Shown here: positions 22,000 through 30,539 of the stretch, piece by piece
Layout: the number at the start of each line of letters is the position of its first letter
How positions within the stretch are numbered: the stretch's first letter is position 1
DNA from: Azoarcus sp. CIB
GTDB lineage: Bacteria; Pseudomonadota; Gammaproteobacteria; Burkholderiales; Rhodocyclaceae
Direction: 5' to 3'
DNA length: 64,000 nucleotides
Assembly (NCBI RefSeq): GCF_001190925.1
Contig: NZ_CP011072.1
Location: 744,001-808,000, forward strand
Position numbers and translations under genes: made by a program
Notes under the pieces: generated by a model
What the model was told of the DNA's origin: nothing
What the model saw: the letters and a program-made list of their open reading frames with translations, nothing else
Databases searched by the model: none

Positions 22000-22893
22000 A
22001 TGTCCATCCTGATCAACAAAGACACCAAGGTCATTACCCAGGGCATCACGGGCAAGACCGGTCAGTTCCACACCGAGAAGTGCCAGGAATACGCCAACGG
22101 CAAGAACTGCTTCGTTGCCGGCGTGAATCCGAAGAAGGCGGGCGAGAAGATCTTCGACATCCCCATCTACGCCTCGGTGAAGGAAGCGGCTGCTGAAACC
22201 GGCGCGACCGTGTCGGTGATCTACGTGCCGCCGGCAGGTGCCGCCGACGCGATCTGGGAAGCCTGCGAGGCCAACCTGGATCTGGCGATCTGCATCACCG
22301 AAGGGATCCCGGTCCGCGACATGCTGGTCGTGCGCAACAAGATGAAAGAGAAGGTTGCCAAGGGCGGCAAGGAAACCCTGCTGCTGGGACCGAACTGCCC
22401 GGGTCTGATCACGCCGGACGAGATCAAGATCGGCATCATGCCGGGTCACATCCACCGCAAGGGCCGCATCGGCGTCGTGTCGCGTTCGGGCACGCTGACC
22501 TATGAAGCCGTGGCGCAGCTGACCGAAATCGGTCTGGGCCAGTCGTCGGCGGTCGGTATCGGCGGCGACCCGATCAACGGTCTGAAGCACATCGACGTGA
22601 TGCGTATGTTCAACGACGATCCGGACACCGATGCGGTGATCATGATCGGCGAGATCGGCGGTCCGGACGAAGCCGAAGCGGCAATGTGGTGCAAGGCCAA
22701 CATGAAGAAGCCGATCGTCGGCTTCATCGCCGGCGTGACCGCGCCGGCCGGCAAGCGCATGGGCCACGCCGGTGCGCTGATCTCCGGCGGCGCCGACACG
22801 GCCGATGCCAAGCTCGCCATCATGGAAGAGTGCGGCTTCACCGTGACGCGCAACCCGTCCGAGATGGCCAAGCTGCTGAAGGCGATGCTGTAA
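22000..22893 (+). CDS. sucD: Succinyl-CoA synthetase alpha subunit (SucD)
   Basis: CoA-binding, phospho-histidine subunit (297 aa). Seen: N-terminal CoA-binding fold (VITQGITGKTGQFHTEKC), GPNCPGLITPDE and the phosphorylated His in RMGHAGALISGG. A strong terminator follows and separates it from the nif region. Confidence 0.98.
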   Translation: MSILINKDTKVITQGITGKTGQFHTEKCQEYANGKNCFVAGVNPKKAGEKIFDIPIYASVKEAAAETGATVSVIYVPPAGAADAIWEACEANLDLAICITEGIPVRDMLVVRNKMKEKVAKGGKETLLLGPNCPGLITPDEIKIGIMPGHIHRKGRIGVVSRSGTLTYEAVAQLTEIGLGQSSAVGIGGDPINGLKHIDVMRMFNDDPDTDAVIMIGEIGGPDEAEAAMWCKANMKKPIVGFIAGVTAPAGKRMGHAGALISGGADTADAKLAIMEECGFTVTRNPSEMAKLLKAML

Positions 22894-22915
22894 GCATTGC
22901 GTCTTCCGCAACACG

Positions 22916-22947
22916 AAAAAGCGCCGGCTGGTCCGGCGCTTTTTTTT
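22916..22947 (+). terminator. Strong intrinsic terminator after sucCD
   Basis: A 12-bp stem (AAAAAGCGCCGG 22916-22927 with CCGGCGCTTTTT 22933-22944), a 5-base loop and eight T residues (22940-22947), located 22 bp after the sucD stop. Confidence 0.92.
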
Positions 22948-22955
22948 CGCCGCGA

Positions 22956-22995
22956 TGTTCGTGACGCGACGTTTGTTTGTGTCGGTTTCCTGCCA
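22956..22995 (+). promoter_or_regulatory. Two degenerate NifA upstream sites before nifV
   Basis: TGTTCGTGACGCGACG (22956-22971) and TGTCGGTTTCCTGCCA (22980-22995) each differ at one half-site from TGT-N10-ACA. They lie about 95-135 bp upstream of the nifV -24/-12 element. No perfect site was found here, unlike the other nif promoters in the window, so NifA binding may be weaker. Confidence 0.4.
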
Positions 22996-23090
22996 TTGTC
23001 GTGCCGGCGTGGTGCCGCCTGGCGCGCGGCGGTGGGCGAATTCCCTGAACTGGCGCCGCCTGCGGGGCGACATGCTGGCGGATGTCGGGG

Positions 23091-23105
23091 TGGCATCGTC
23101 CTTGC
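23091..23105 (+). promoter_or_regulatory. Sigma-54 promoter of nifVW
   Basis: TGGCATCGTCCTTGC matches the -24/-12 consensus (TGGCAY-N5-TTGC) with correct GG-GC spacing, 38 bp before nifV. Confidence 0.85.
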
Positions 23106-23143
23106 GGTAGCAAGGCAATGCCATTCACGGGACGCAGCACATC

Positions 23144-24280
23144 ATGGTGACGATCAACGATACGACCCTGCGCGACGGGGAACAGACGGCCGGGGTCGCC
23201 TTCACGGCGGACGAGAAGCTGGCGATTGCGCGGGCGCTGGCGGCTGCCGGCGTGCGCGAGATGGAGATCGGCGTGCCGGCGATGGGCGAGGCGGAGCGCG
23301 AGGTGATCCGCGCGATCGTCGCGCTGAAATTGCCGGTGCGGCTGATGGTGTGGTGCCGCATGTGCGTGGCCGATCTCGACGCGGCGGCCGAATGCGGGGC
23401 CGACGTCATCCATCTCGCGCTGCCGGTGTCGGACCAGCAGATCGAGCGCAAGCTGGGGCGGGATCGCGATTGGGCTCTGGCACAGTTGCGCGATACCTTG
23501 CGCGCGGCCCGCGAGCGCGGGCTGGTGGTGTCGGTCGGGGGCGAGGATGCGTCGCGCGCCGATCCGGACTTCCTGTGTCGCGTTCTGGACACGGCGCAGG
23601 CGGGGGGGGCGGTGCGCTTCCGCTATGCGGACACGCTCGGGGTGCTCGATCCGTTTTCGGCCCATGCGGCGATTGCACGCCTGCGGGCGGCTAGCGACCT
23701 GGACATCGAGATGCACGCGCACGACGACCTCGGGTTGGCCACCGCGAACACGCTGGCGGCCGTGAAGGCCGGTGCGACGCACATCAGCACGACGGTGAAC
23801 GGTCTGGGCGAGCGTGCGGGCAATGCGCCGCTGGAAGAGGCGGTGATGGCGCTGCGCCACCTGCACGGCATCGAGTCGGGCGTCGACTCGCGCCAGTTGT
23901 TGGTGATCTCTGAGCTGGTAGCGGAGGCGTCGGGACGGCCGGTGGCGGCGAACAAGCCGATCGTCGGCGGCTGGGTGTTCACGCACGAGGCGGGCATCCA
24001 CGTCGATGGGCTGGTGAAGGATGCGGGCAATTACCAGAGCTTCGATCCGGCCGAGGTGGGGCGCAGCCATCGCCTGGTGCTGGGCAAGCATTCGGGCGCG
24101 GCGTCGATCGTGAATGCGTGCCGCGAGCTGGGGCTGGAGGTCGATGCGGTGACCGCACGCCTCGTGCTCGAGCGCGTGCGCGAGCATGCGATGCGGACCA
24201 AGCGCAGTCCGGATTTGCGCGATCTGATGCGCTTCCACCGTGAATGTCGTGCGCTGCTGACCGAAGGAGTGATGCCGTGA
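23144..24280 (+). CDS. nifV: Homocitrate synthase NifV
   Basis: Makes homocitrate, the organic ligand of FeMo-cofactor, from acetyl-CoA and 2-oxoglutarate (378 aa). Seen: [17 protein letters not shown] at the N-terminus, the metal-binding [13 protein letters not shown] and [14 protein letters not shown]. The nif context and the lack of a C-terminal LeuA regulatory domain separate it from isopropylmalate synthase. Overlaps nifW by 4 bp. Confidence 0.96.
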   Translation: MVTINDTTLRDGEQTAGVAFTADEKLAIARALAAAGVREMEIGVPAMGEAEREVIRAIVALKLPVRLMVWCRMCVADLDAAAECGADVIHLALPVSDQQIERKLGRDRDWALAQLRDTLRAARERGLVVSVGGEDASRADPDFLCRVLDTAQAGGAVRFRYADTLGVLDPFSAHAAIARLRAASDLDIEMHAHDDLGLATANTLAAVKAGATHISTTVNGLGERAGNAPLEEAVMALRHLHGIESGVDSRQLLVISELVAEASGRPVAANKPIVGGWVFTHEAGIHVDGLVKDAGNYQSFDPAEVGRSHRLVLGKHSGAASIVNACRELGLEVDAVTARLVLERVREHAMRTKRSPDLRDLMRFHRECRALLTEGVMP

Positions 24281-24603
24281 ATACCCTTGTCGAAGATCTG
24301 AAGCACCTCGAGAGCGCGGAGGATTTCCTCAATTACTTCGCGATCCCCTATGACCTCGCGGTCGTGCAGGTGAGCCGCCTGCACATCCTGAAGCGCTTCC
24401 AGCAGTATCTCGCGCGTGAGGGCGGGGTCGAGAGCTTGCCCGCTGCGTCGGCGTTCGCGACCTGTCGTGCGCTGCTTGCGCGGGCGCACAACGATTTCGT
24501 CGCGTCGAACGGCATCGAGCAGAAGGTGTTTAAGGTGTTCCAGACCGCGCAAGGCGAGCACCGCGTTGCGATCGAGGGGCTGCGGCGCAAGGCCGGGTTC
24601 TGA
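24277..24603 (+). CDS. nifW: Nitrogenase-stabilising protein NifW
   Basis: Small accessory protein (108 aa) that associates with and protects the MoFe protein. Typical NifW start [18 protein letters not shown], then [11 protein letters not shown] and the C-terminal [26 protein letters not shown] 24277 overlaps the nifV stop. The longer frame upstream lies inside nifV. Confidence 0.93.
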   Translation: MNTLVEDLKHLESAEDFLNYFAIPYDLAVVQVSRLHILKRFQQYLAREGGVESLPAASAFATCRALLARAHNDFVASNGIEQKVFKVFQTAQGEHRVAIEGLRRKAGF

Positions 24604-24649
24604 AGGCGGGAGTGGCCTCGGCCGCTCCCCTTCACGTGTTCGATGCGGA

Positions 24650-24822
24650 CGTAGGGCGGGAGCAGCGCAGCGCATCCCGCCTCCTGCCGTGAAAAATATT
24701 ATTTTGCATAATTCGCGAATGCGCGAACAACACCGTTGGTCGACCAAATGAATCTCGCCGCGGGGCAGCGGCGAGATTGAGGGGTGGATTGGCGGGGTGC
24801 GCTGCGCTCCTCCCGCCCTACG
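24650..24822. repeat. Pair of inverted 32-bp repeats between nifW and rnfH
   Basis: Copy A is 24650-24681 and copy B, in reverse orientation, is 24791-24822. They match with two differences over 32 bp, starting at CGTAGGGCGGGAG. Each copy also contains a shorter internal palindrome. They frame a 109-bp AT-richer spacer (AAAATATTATTTTGCATAAT inside) that has no gene. This looks like a REP-type intergenic element in the nifW-rnfH gap. Nothing else is seen between 24604 and 24898 apart from a hairpin at 24751-24778. Confidence 0.7.
24751..24778. terminator. 11-bp hairpin between convergent nifW and rnfH
   Basis: AATCTCGCCGC (24751-24761) pairs with 24768-24778 over a 6-base loop. It sits in the gap where nifVW (+) and the rnf operon (-) converge, so it is a likely bidirectional terminator. 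No long T-run. Confidence 0.55.
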
Positions 24823-24898
24823 CCAGATTGCTCGGCATTTGACCCGGATAGCAGTATCTACGGGCAAGCCGCTGGGCCGATAGCCCCCCGACGCAGCC

Positions 24899-25177
24899 TC
24901 AGTCCTCGTCGCCTTCGGCGAGGTCGCGGCGTGGGACGGTTTGCGGGTCGCAGGTGATCGGGCGGTAGATTTCGATGCGGTCGCCGACGCGCAAGGGGGC
25001 GTCGAGCTTTACGAGCCGGCTGAACACGCCGATCTTCTGCGTGGCGAGGTCGATATGCGGAAACTGCCGCAGGATGCCGGAGCGTTCGATGGCGTCGCGG
25101 ACGGTAGCTTCGTCCGGGACGTCGATCGTGACCCAGGCCTGCCGGCCCGGCTCGGAGTAGGCAACGCCGATTTGCAT
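24899..25177 (-). CDS. rnfH: RnfH family protein
   Basis: Small ubiquitin-like-fold protein (92 aa, UPF0125/RnfH) often encoded last in rnf operons. Function unsettled. Seen: IGVAYSEPGRQAWVTIDVPD at the start and VGDRIEIYRPITCDPQ, the family signature, near the end. ATG 25177 has a good GGAGAG ribosome site. Last gene of the leftward rnfABCDGEH operon, 29 bp after rnfE. Confidence 0.9.
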   Translation of the reverse strand: MQIGVAYSEPGRQAWVTIDVPDEATVRDAIERSGILRQFPHIDLATQKIGVFSRLVKLDAPLRVGDRIEIYRPITCDPQTVPRRDLAEGDED

Positions 25178-25206
25178 GGTGGTCTCTCCTTCGCAGTGCG
25201 TTCCGC

Positions 25207-25890
25207 TCACGCCGACGCCGGGCCGGGCACGGAGCAGTGGGATTCGGTGGCATGCGCGGTCTGCCGGCGCTTCAGCTCCCACGCGCGTTTGCCTGCGAGG
25301 AGGAAGCCGAGCACGGCGAAGCCGCCGGGCGGCAGGATCATCAGCAGGGCGCCGTTCCACGCGCCGATCTTCATCTCGAGGAAGGCGAAGTGGCTGCCGA
25401 GGAGCGCGCTGGCCTGCGCGAACACGGTGGCGCTGCCGAGGATCTCGCGGATCAGGCCGATCACGGTGAGCGCGAAGGTGAAGCCGAGGCCCATCGCGAG
25501 TCCGTCGATGGCGGAGGCGGCGACGGTGTTGCGCACCGCGAAGGCTTCCGCGCGGCCGAGGATCGCGCAGTTCACGACGATCAGCGCGATGAAGAGGCCG
25601 AGCACCTTGTAGAGCTCGTGCAGCCAGGCGTTGAGGACGAGGTCGATGAGCGTGACGAGGGTCGCGATGAGGACGACGAACACGGGGATGCGCACCTGTG
25701 CGCTGACGGCGTGGCGGATCGAGGCGACGAGGATGTTGGAGACGATCAGCACCGCGGTAGTCGCGAGGCCCATGCCGAGGCCGTTGGTGCCCGAGGTCGT
25801 GACGGCCATCGCCGGGCACATCGCGAGGAGTTGGGCGAAGACGACATTGTTGTCCCACAGGCCGTCGCGCATCAGTTTTGCGGCATTCAT
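25207..25890 (-). CDS. rnfE: Rnf complex membrane subunit RnfE
   Basis: Six-span membrane subunit (227 aa) of the Rnf complex, which uses ion-motive force to reduce ferredoxin for nitrogenase. Homologous to RnfA, and the two are inserted with opposite topology. Seen: NNVVFAQLLAMCPAMAVTTS with the conserved membrane Cys, LIVVNCAILGRAEAFA and the C-terminal PPGGFAVLGFLLAGK. ATG 25890 overlaps the rnfG end by 4 bp. Confidence 0.95.
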   Translation of the reverse strand: MNAAKLMRDGLWDNNVVFAQLLAMCPAMAVTTSGTNGLGMGLATTAVLIVSNILVASIRHAVSAQVRIPVFVVLIATLVTLIDLVLNAWLHELYKVLGLFIALIVVNCAILGRAEAFAVRNTVAASAIDGLAMGLGFTFALTVIGLIREILGSATVFAQASALLGSHFAFLEMKIGAWNGALLMILPPGGFAVLGFLLAGKRAWELKRRQTAHATESHCSVPGPASA

Positions 25891-26534
25891 GGTTGCGCTC
25901 CGAGGATTTCGTTGCGATGGGCGGCGAAGTAGTCGAGGCCACCCTTGACGGCCTTGACCACCGCGCGCGGGGTGATGGTGGCGCCGGCGAAGCTGTCGTA
26001 GACGCCGCCGTCCTTCTTCACTGCCCACTTTTCGGGGGCGGGGTCGTCTAGCGATTTGTCGTTGAAGCTCGTGATCCACGGGTTGCGGGCGATCTCGATC
26101 TTGTCGCCGAGGCCGGGCGTTTCGGTGTGCTTGAGAACGCGCACGCCCAGCACCCTGCCGGCCGGATCGACCGCCATCAGCAGGCGGATCTCGCCCGAGT
26201 AGCCGCGTTCGGCGACGTTGAAGACGGCGCCGGTGACGGCGCCGGCCTTCCGCGCGACGTGGATTTTGCGGGTGCTGCCGGTGATGGGGCCGGGGAGCTC
26301 GAGGACGTCCTTGAGCAGGTCGTTGTCGGCGCTGCCGGGCGGCAGAACCTGTGCGAGCGTCATCTGTGTGTCGTGCGCTTCGGCGGCGGCGATCGGCGCG
26401 CGCGTCGCATTGCTGGCGAGGGTGAGCGCGGTGCCGGCGACGAGGGCGATGCCGCCGAGCAGCAGCGGCTGGTAGGCGAGCCGGTCGCGCAGCGTGTCGA
26501 GCGAGAAGCCGGCGGATTGATCGGTGCCCATCAT
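25887..26534 (-). CDS. rnfG: Rnf complex subunit RnfG, covalent flavoprotein
   Basis: Membrane-anchored periplasmic subunit (215 aa) carrying covalent FMN. Seen: one N-terminal membrane span (PLLLGGIALVAGTALTLA), VLKHTETPGLGDKIE and the flavinylation motif DSFAGATITPRAVV, where the Thr of GAT-I-T is the expected FMN site. ATG 26534 overlaps the rnfD stop, and a second ATG lies at 26531. Confidence 0.95.
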   Translation of the reverse strand: MMGTDQSAGFSLDTLRDRLAYQPLLLGGIALVAGTALTLASNATRAPIAAAEAHDTQMTLAQVLPPGSADNDLLKDVLELPGPITGSTRKIHVARKAGAVTGAVFNVAERGYSGEIRLLMAVDPAGRVLGVRVLKHTETPGLGDKIEIARNPWITSFNDKSLDDPAPEKWAVKKDGGVYDSFAGATITPRAVVKAVKGGLDYFAAHRNEILGAQP

Positions 26535-27658
26535 GCGTCTCCGGTGTTGTCGAGCGGGGTGGGTTCGAGCGCGCGCCCGTCGCGCCGGCGGCCGAGGATG
26601 CGCGGACGGCAGTAGCGGTCGATCACCGGGGTCAGCGCGTTCATCAGCAGCACCGCGAAGGCCATGCCTTCCGGGTAGCCGCCCCAGCTGCGGATGATCC
26701 AGGTGAGGAATCCGATGCCGAAGCCGAAGACCAGTTGGCCCGCCGGGGTGTTGGGCGAGGTGACGTAGTCGGTGGCGATGAAGAAGGCGCCGAGGAGTGC
26801 CGCGCCGGAGAGGAGGTGCTGGGTGGCGGAAAGGTAGCGTGCCGGATCGGCGGCGTGGCCGATGAGGGCGGGCAGGGCGATGCCGGCGAGCACGGCGGCC
26901 GGGATGTGCCAGCGGATGATGCCGCTGGCGAGGAGGTAGAGCCCGCCCGCGATCATCAGCAGGGCGCCGGTTTCGCCGAGGCTGCCGGTGCGCATGCCGG
27001 CCCAGTCGAAGAGCGCCTGCGGGCCGCTGGCGATCGCTTGCGGGAGTTCGACGCCGCGCGAGAGCTCGGTCTTGCTGTGGCCGAGCAGCGACGCGGAGGT
27101 GACGGCGTCGGGGTGGGCGGGCGCTTCGGCGGTGATGCGCAGGCTGTCGATGAAGCCGGGGGCTGCTGCCGAGAACAGCGGCTGCGGCACGACCCACTGC
27201 GTCATCGCGACGGGGAAGGACACGAGCAGAGCGACGCGCGCGACCATCGCCGGATTGAAGAGGTTTTGCCCGAGGCCGCCGAAGACCTGCTTGCCGACGA
27301 CGATGGCGATGAAGCCGCCGAGGAGGCCGATCCACGCGGGTGCCCAGGGCGGCAGCGACAGCGCGAGGAGCCAGCCGGTGAGCAGCGCCGAGCCGTCGCC
27401 GAGGCTGCTCCGGCGGCCCATCAGGCGTTCGCAGAAGCGCTCGGCGAGCAGGCAGGCGCCGACGGTGACGGCGAAGAGGTTGATCGCCGGCCAGCCGAAC
27501 AGCCAGAAGCCGAACAGGGTCGCGGGGGTGAGCGCGAGCATCACGCGCTGCATGACCTGCGCCACTGAGACGCCGCCGTGGGCGTGGGGCGAGGCGGCGA
27601 GGGGGGGCAGGGCGCCGTCGTCGGCGGAGATCGAGCCAGAGATGCGGGTGGGGCTCAT
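26531..27658 (-). CDS. rnfD: Rnf complex membrane subunit RnfD
   Basis: Multi-span membrane subunit (375 aa) with covalent FMN. Seen: VMLALTPATLFGFWLFGW, GKQVFGGLGQNLFNPAMVARV and YVTSPNTPAGQLVFGFGIGF. The expected flavinylation motif reads DAVTSASLL, with Ser where many RnfD have Thr. The ATG (27658) overlaps the TGA of the shifted rnfC frame, which is the normal rnfC-rnfD junction. As sequenced, the upstream rnfC frame runs into rnfD without a stop, because of the rnfC frameshift. Confidence 0.93.
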   Translation of the reverse strand: MSPTRISGSISADDGALPPLAASPHAHGGVSVAQVMQRVMLALTPATLFGFWLFGWPAINLFAVTVGACLLAERFCERLMGRRSSLGDGSALLTGWLLALSLPPWAPAWIGLLGGFIAIVVGKQVFGGLGQNLFNPAMVARVALLVSFPVAMTQWVVPQPLFSAAAPGFIDSLRITAEAPAHPDAVTSASLLGHSKTELSRGVELPQAIASGPQALFDWAGMRTGSLGETGALLMIAGGLYLLASGIIRWHIPAAVLAGIALPALIGHAADPARYLSATQHLLSGAALLGAFFIATDYVTSPNTPAGQLVFGFGIGFLTWIIRSWGGYPEGMAFAVLLMNALTPVIDRYCRPRILGRRRDGRALEPTPLDNTGDA

Positions 27659-29176
27659 GCCGGGGCTCCTTCGGAGTTGGATGCGGTGCTCGCGGCGGCC
27701 TCGCGGGCCTTCTGCGCCTTGCGCTCGGCGGCGCGGCGGGCGGCGGCTTCGGCCTTTTCGCGCGCTTCGCGGTCGAAGGCGCTCGGCGCGCGCGTCGGCC
27801 ATCCGGCGCGTCGCATCCGTGCGCTTCCGGTCGCGCTCGCGCGTGGCGAGTTCGCCCTTCGCATGGTTGAAGGCCTGCACGAGCGGGATGCGGGCGGGGC
27901 ACACGTACGCGCAGCAGCCGCAGCCGATGCAGTCGTGCAGACCGAGGGCGACGGCGGCATCGAGCGCGCCGTTGGCGATGCGGGCGTTCATCTCCAGCGG
28001 CAGCAGGCCGACCGGGCAGGCCCGGGTGCAGCTGCCGCAGCGGATGCAGGGACCGGGTTCGTCGCGTGCGACTTCGGCGGCGGACAGCGCGAGGATGCCG
28101 CTGCAGCCCTTGACCACGGGCACCTTGGCCGAGGGCAGGACGAGGCCCATCATCGGGCCGCCCATGACGAGGCGCGCGGGTTCGCAGCGCGCCCCGCCGG
28201 CGAAGGCGAGGAGGTCGTCGACGAGGGTGCCGATGGGGACCTCGTAGTTGCCGGGCTGGGCGAGGGCTTCGCCGTTGAGCGTCATGACGCGGCTGACCAG
28301 CGGGCGGCCGAGGTCGATCGCCTGATGGATCGCGAAGGCGGTGCCGACGTTGTGCACGAGCACCCCGACGTCGGCGGCGCGCGACTCGGCGGGCACCTCG
28401 ATGCCGGTGAGCTCGATGATGAGCTGGCGGTCCGATCCCATTGGGTAGCGCGCGGGGACGACGCAGACTTGCACGTCGGCGTGGCCGTCGGCGGCGGCGC
28501 GCATCGCGGCGATCGCCTCGGGTTTGTTGTCCTCGATGCCGATGCGCACCTCGCGCGCGCCGGTGGCGTGGCGCATCAGCACGGCGCCGCGCACGATGCC
28601 CGCCGCGCGTTCGCGCATCAGGCGGTCGTCGCACGACAGGTAGGGTTCGCATTCGCTGCCGTTGAGGATCAGCGTGCGGATGCGCGAGCGGTGGCCCAAG
28701 CCGAGCTTCACCGAGGCGGGAAAGGTCGCACCGCCCAGGCCGACGATGCCGGCTTCGGCGACCCGGCGCGCGAGTTCCTCGGGTGAGCGGGCGAGCGGGT
28801 CGGCGAGGCCTTCGAGCGGCGCCCAGCGGTCTTCCATGTCGCTGCGCAGCGTGATCGCCGTCATCTCGAGACCCGAGGGGTGCGGCGCGGTGATCGGCCC
28901 GATCGCGACGATCTCGCCGGAGGTCGGCGCATGCACCGGGGCGGAGATGTTGCCCGTGGCGGTCGCGAGGCACTCGCCCTTGAGGACCTTCTGGCCGATG
29001 CGCACGACCGGCTCCGCGGCGGCGCCGACGTGCTGCGACAGCGGCAGGTAGAGGAGCGGCGGCACCGGCAGGCGCCGGATCGGCGCTTCCGAGGCCGGGC
29101 GCTTACGCTCGTCCGGATGCACGCCCCACGGTTCGCTGCGGGCGAGGTGGCGGAAGATCTTGTCGAAGAATCCCAT
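27655..29176 (-). pseudogene. rnfC: Rnf complex subunit RnfC with a one-base frameshift near the C-terminus
   Basis: Cytoplasmic NADH- and ferredoxin-facing subunit. The N-terminal frame is intact: GIVGLGGATFPASVKL, and two 4Fe-4S motifs, CIRCGSCTRACP and CIGCGCCAYVCP. After about residue 465 the frame turns into Arg/Pro-rich nonsense and joins rnfD. In the +1 frame the expected Ala/Lys/Glu-rich tail (FDREAREKAEAAARRAAERK) continues to a TGA that overlaps the rnfD ATG. The span is 507 codons plus one base. Removing one base of GG/CC at about 27778-27781 gives a normal 506-aa RnfC. Both iron-sulfur sites lie before the shift. Sequencing error is likely. Confidence 0.9.
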
Positions 29177-29192
29177 GATGTGCGTTCCGGGT

Positions 29193-29720
29193 TCAGGCGC
29201 GGGCCGGGTTCGGCCACACCCAGTGCTGCAGCGTGATCGGGACCGGTTTCAGGCCGATGGCTTCGGTCGGGCAGCGGTCGACGCAGTTGCCGCAGCCGGT
29301 GCAGGCCTCGCGCAGCACTGCGTGGATCTGTTTGGCGCCGCCGAGGATGGCGTCGGTCGGGCAGGCCTTGATGCAGCGGCAGCAGCCGATGCAGATGTCT
29401 TCGGTGACGACGGCGAGCTGCGGTCCGGCGTTGGCGACCGCCGAGAGGTCGATCTCGAGTCCCAGCCTGGCGGCGAGGCTCTGAGCGAGCGCCTTGCCGC
29501 CCGGCGGGCAGCAGGTGGCCGGCGCCTCGCCGCCGACGATCGCCGCCGCCGCACCGGTGCAGCCGGGGAAGCCGCACTGACCGCAGTTGGAGCCGGGCAT
29601 CAGCGCCTCGACTTCGGCGACGATGGGGTTGCCTTCGACGTGGAAGCGGCGACTCGCGAAACCGAGCAGCACGCCCAGGACGGCGCCGAGGACGGTGAGG
29701 CTGGAGACGGCAACGAGCAT
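29193..29720 (-). CDS. rnfB: Rnf complex ferredoxin subunit RnfB
   Basis: Iron-sulfur subunit (175 aa) that passes electrons to ferredoxin. It has an N-terminal membrane anchor (LVAVSSLTVLGAVLGVLLGF), the 4Fe-4S domain NCGQCGFPGC, then two clusters in CIGCCRCIKACP and CTGCGNCVDRCP. ATG 29720 is 11 bp after rnfA. rnfC follows 16 bp later. Confidence 0.95.
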   Translation of the reverse strand: MLVAVSSLTVLGAVLGVLLGFASRRFHVEGNPIVAEVEALMPGSNCGQCGFPGCTGAAAAIVGGEAPATCCPPGGKALAQSLAARLGLEIDLSAVANAGPQLAVVTEDICIGCCRCIKACPTDAILGGAKQIHAVLREACTGCGNCVDRCPTEAIGLKPVPITLQHWVWPNPARA

Positions 29721-29731
29721 GGCGACGCTCC

Positions 29732-30319
29732 TCAGGAGATCAGGCCGGAAAAGCCCATGAAGGCGAGGCTCAGCAGGCTGATGGTGATGAATGCGGACGG
29801 CGCGCCGTTGAACGCGGCGGGCACGCGGGCGAGCGCGAGGCGTTCGCGCAGGCCGGCGAAGACCAGCAGGACCAGCGTGAAGCCGAGCGCCGAGCCGAAG
29901 CCGTACAGCACGCTCTTCATGAAGCCGAAGCTCTGCTGCACGTTGAGCAGCGCGAGACCGAGCACGGCGCAGTTGGTCGTGATCAGCGGAAGGTAGATGC
30001 CGAGGCTCTGGTACAGCGCCGGACTGGTCTTCTTGATGACCATCTCGACGAACTGCACCGCTGCGGCGATCACGAGGATGAAGCACAGGATGCGCAGGAA
30101 GCCGAGCTCGAAGGGCGCGAGCAGCCAGTGGTCGAGCATCCAGCACAGCGCCGACGCGAGCGTGATGACGAAGGTGGTCGCGAGCCCCATGCCGAGGGCG
30201 GCGTCCATGCTCTTGGAGACGCCCATCACGGGGCACAGGCCGAGGAACTTGACCAGCACCACGTTGTTCACGAGGGCGGTCGAGAGCAGCAGCAACAGGA
30301 TTTCGGTCGTGGCGGTCAT
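29732..30319 (-). CDS. rnfA: Rnf complex membrane subunit RnfA
   Basis: Six-span membrane subunit (195 aa), homologue of RnfE. Seen: [20 protein letters not shown] with the conserved Cys, [14 protein letters not shown] and [13 protein letters not shown]. First gene of the rnf operon. A sigma-54 promoter and a NifA site lie upstream, so this is a nitrogen-fixation Rnf rather than the constitutive SoxR-reducing Rsx. Confidence 0.96.
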   Translation of the reverse strand: MTATTEILLLLLSTALVNNVVLVKFLGLCPVMGVSKSMDAALGMGLATTFVITLASALCWMLDHWLLAPFELGFLRILCFILVIAAAVQFVEMVIKKTSPALYQSLGIYLPLITTNCAVLGLALLNVQQSFGFMKSVLYGFGSALGFTLVLLVFAGLRERLALARVPAAFNGAPSAFITISLLSLAFMGFSGLIS

Positions 30320-30369
30320 GGCTGGCGCGTCGTGTCGGTTGCGGCGGGGGTCGTTACGACGGCGCTAGT

Positions 30370-30384
30370 GCATGGAGCGTGCCA
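30370..30384 (-). promoter_or_regulatory. Sigma-54 promoter of rnfABCDGEH
   Basis: Read on the minus strand, TGGCACGCTCCATGC matches the -24/-12 element (TGGCAC-N5-NTGC), 50 bp before rnfA. Confidence 0.82.
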
Positions 30385-30495
30385 CGGGCTCCGCTGTGGG
30401 CGGAAAGTGTCGCGGATTCAGCGGTTTGCGATGCGGCGCGGACTGCCCGGCGAGCGGGTAGGGCGCCGGGGCAATCCCGACAAAGTCGACGCCGC

Positions 30496-30511
30496 TGTCG
30501 TCTTTGCGACA
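30496..30511. promoter_or_regulatory. NifA upstream activator site for rnf
   Basis: TGTCGTCTTTGCGACA is a perfect TGT-N10-ACA site of the extended TGTCG-N6-CGACA form. It lies about 112 bp upstream of the rnf -24 element. Confidence 0.85.
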
Positions 30512-30539
30512 GCCCGCGCGGATTGCCCCGGGGGCGTGC

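Noticed and set aside
25887-28973. Minus-strand open frame of 1028 codons ending in RnfG
   Set aside because: Only its last 215 codons are a real gene (rnfG); the rest is a shifted reading of rnfC and rnfD.
26531-29176. RnfC-RnfD natural fusion protein
   Set aside because: The junction sequence is Arg/Pro nonsense, while the +1 frame has a proper RnfC tail whose stop overlaps the rnfD start.
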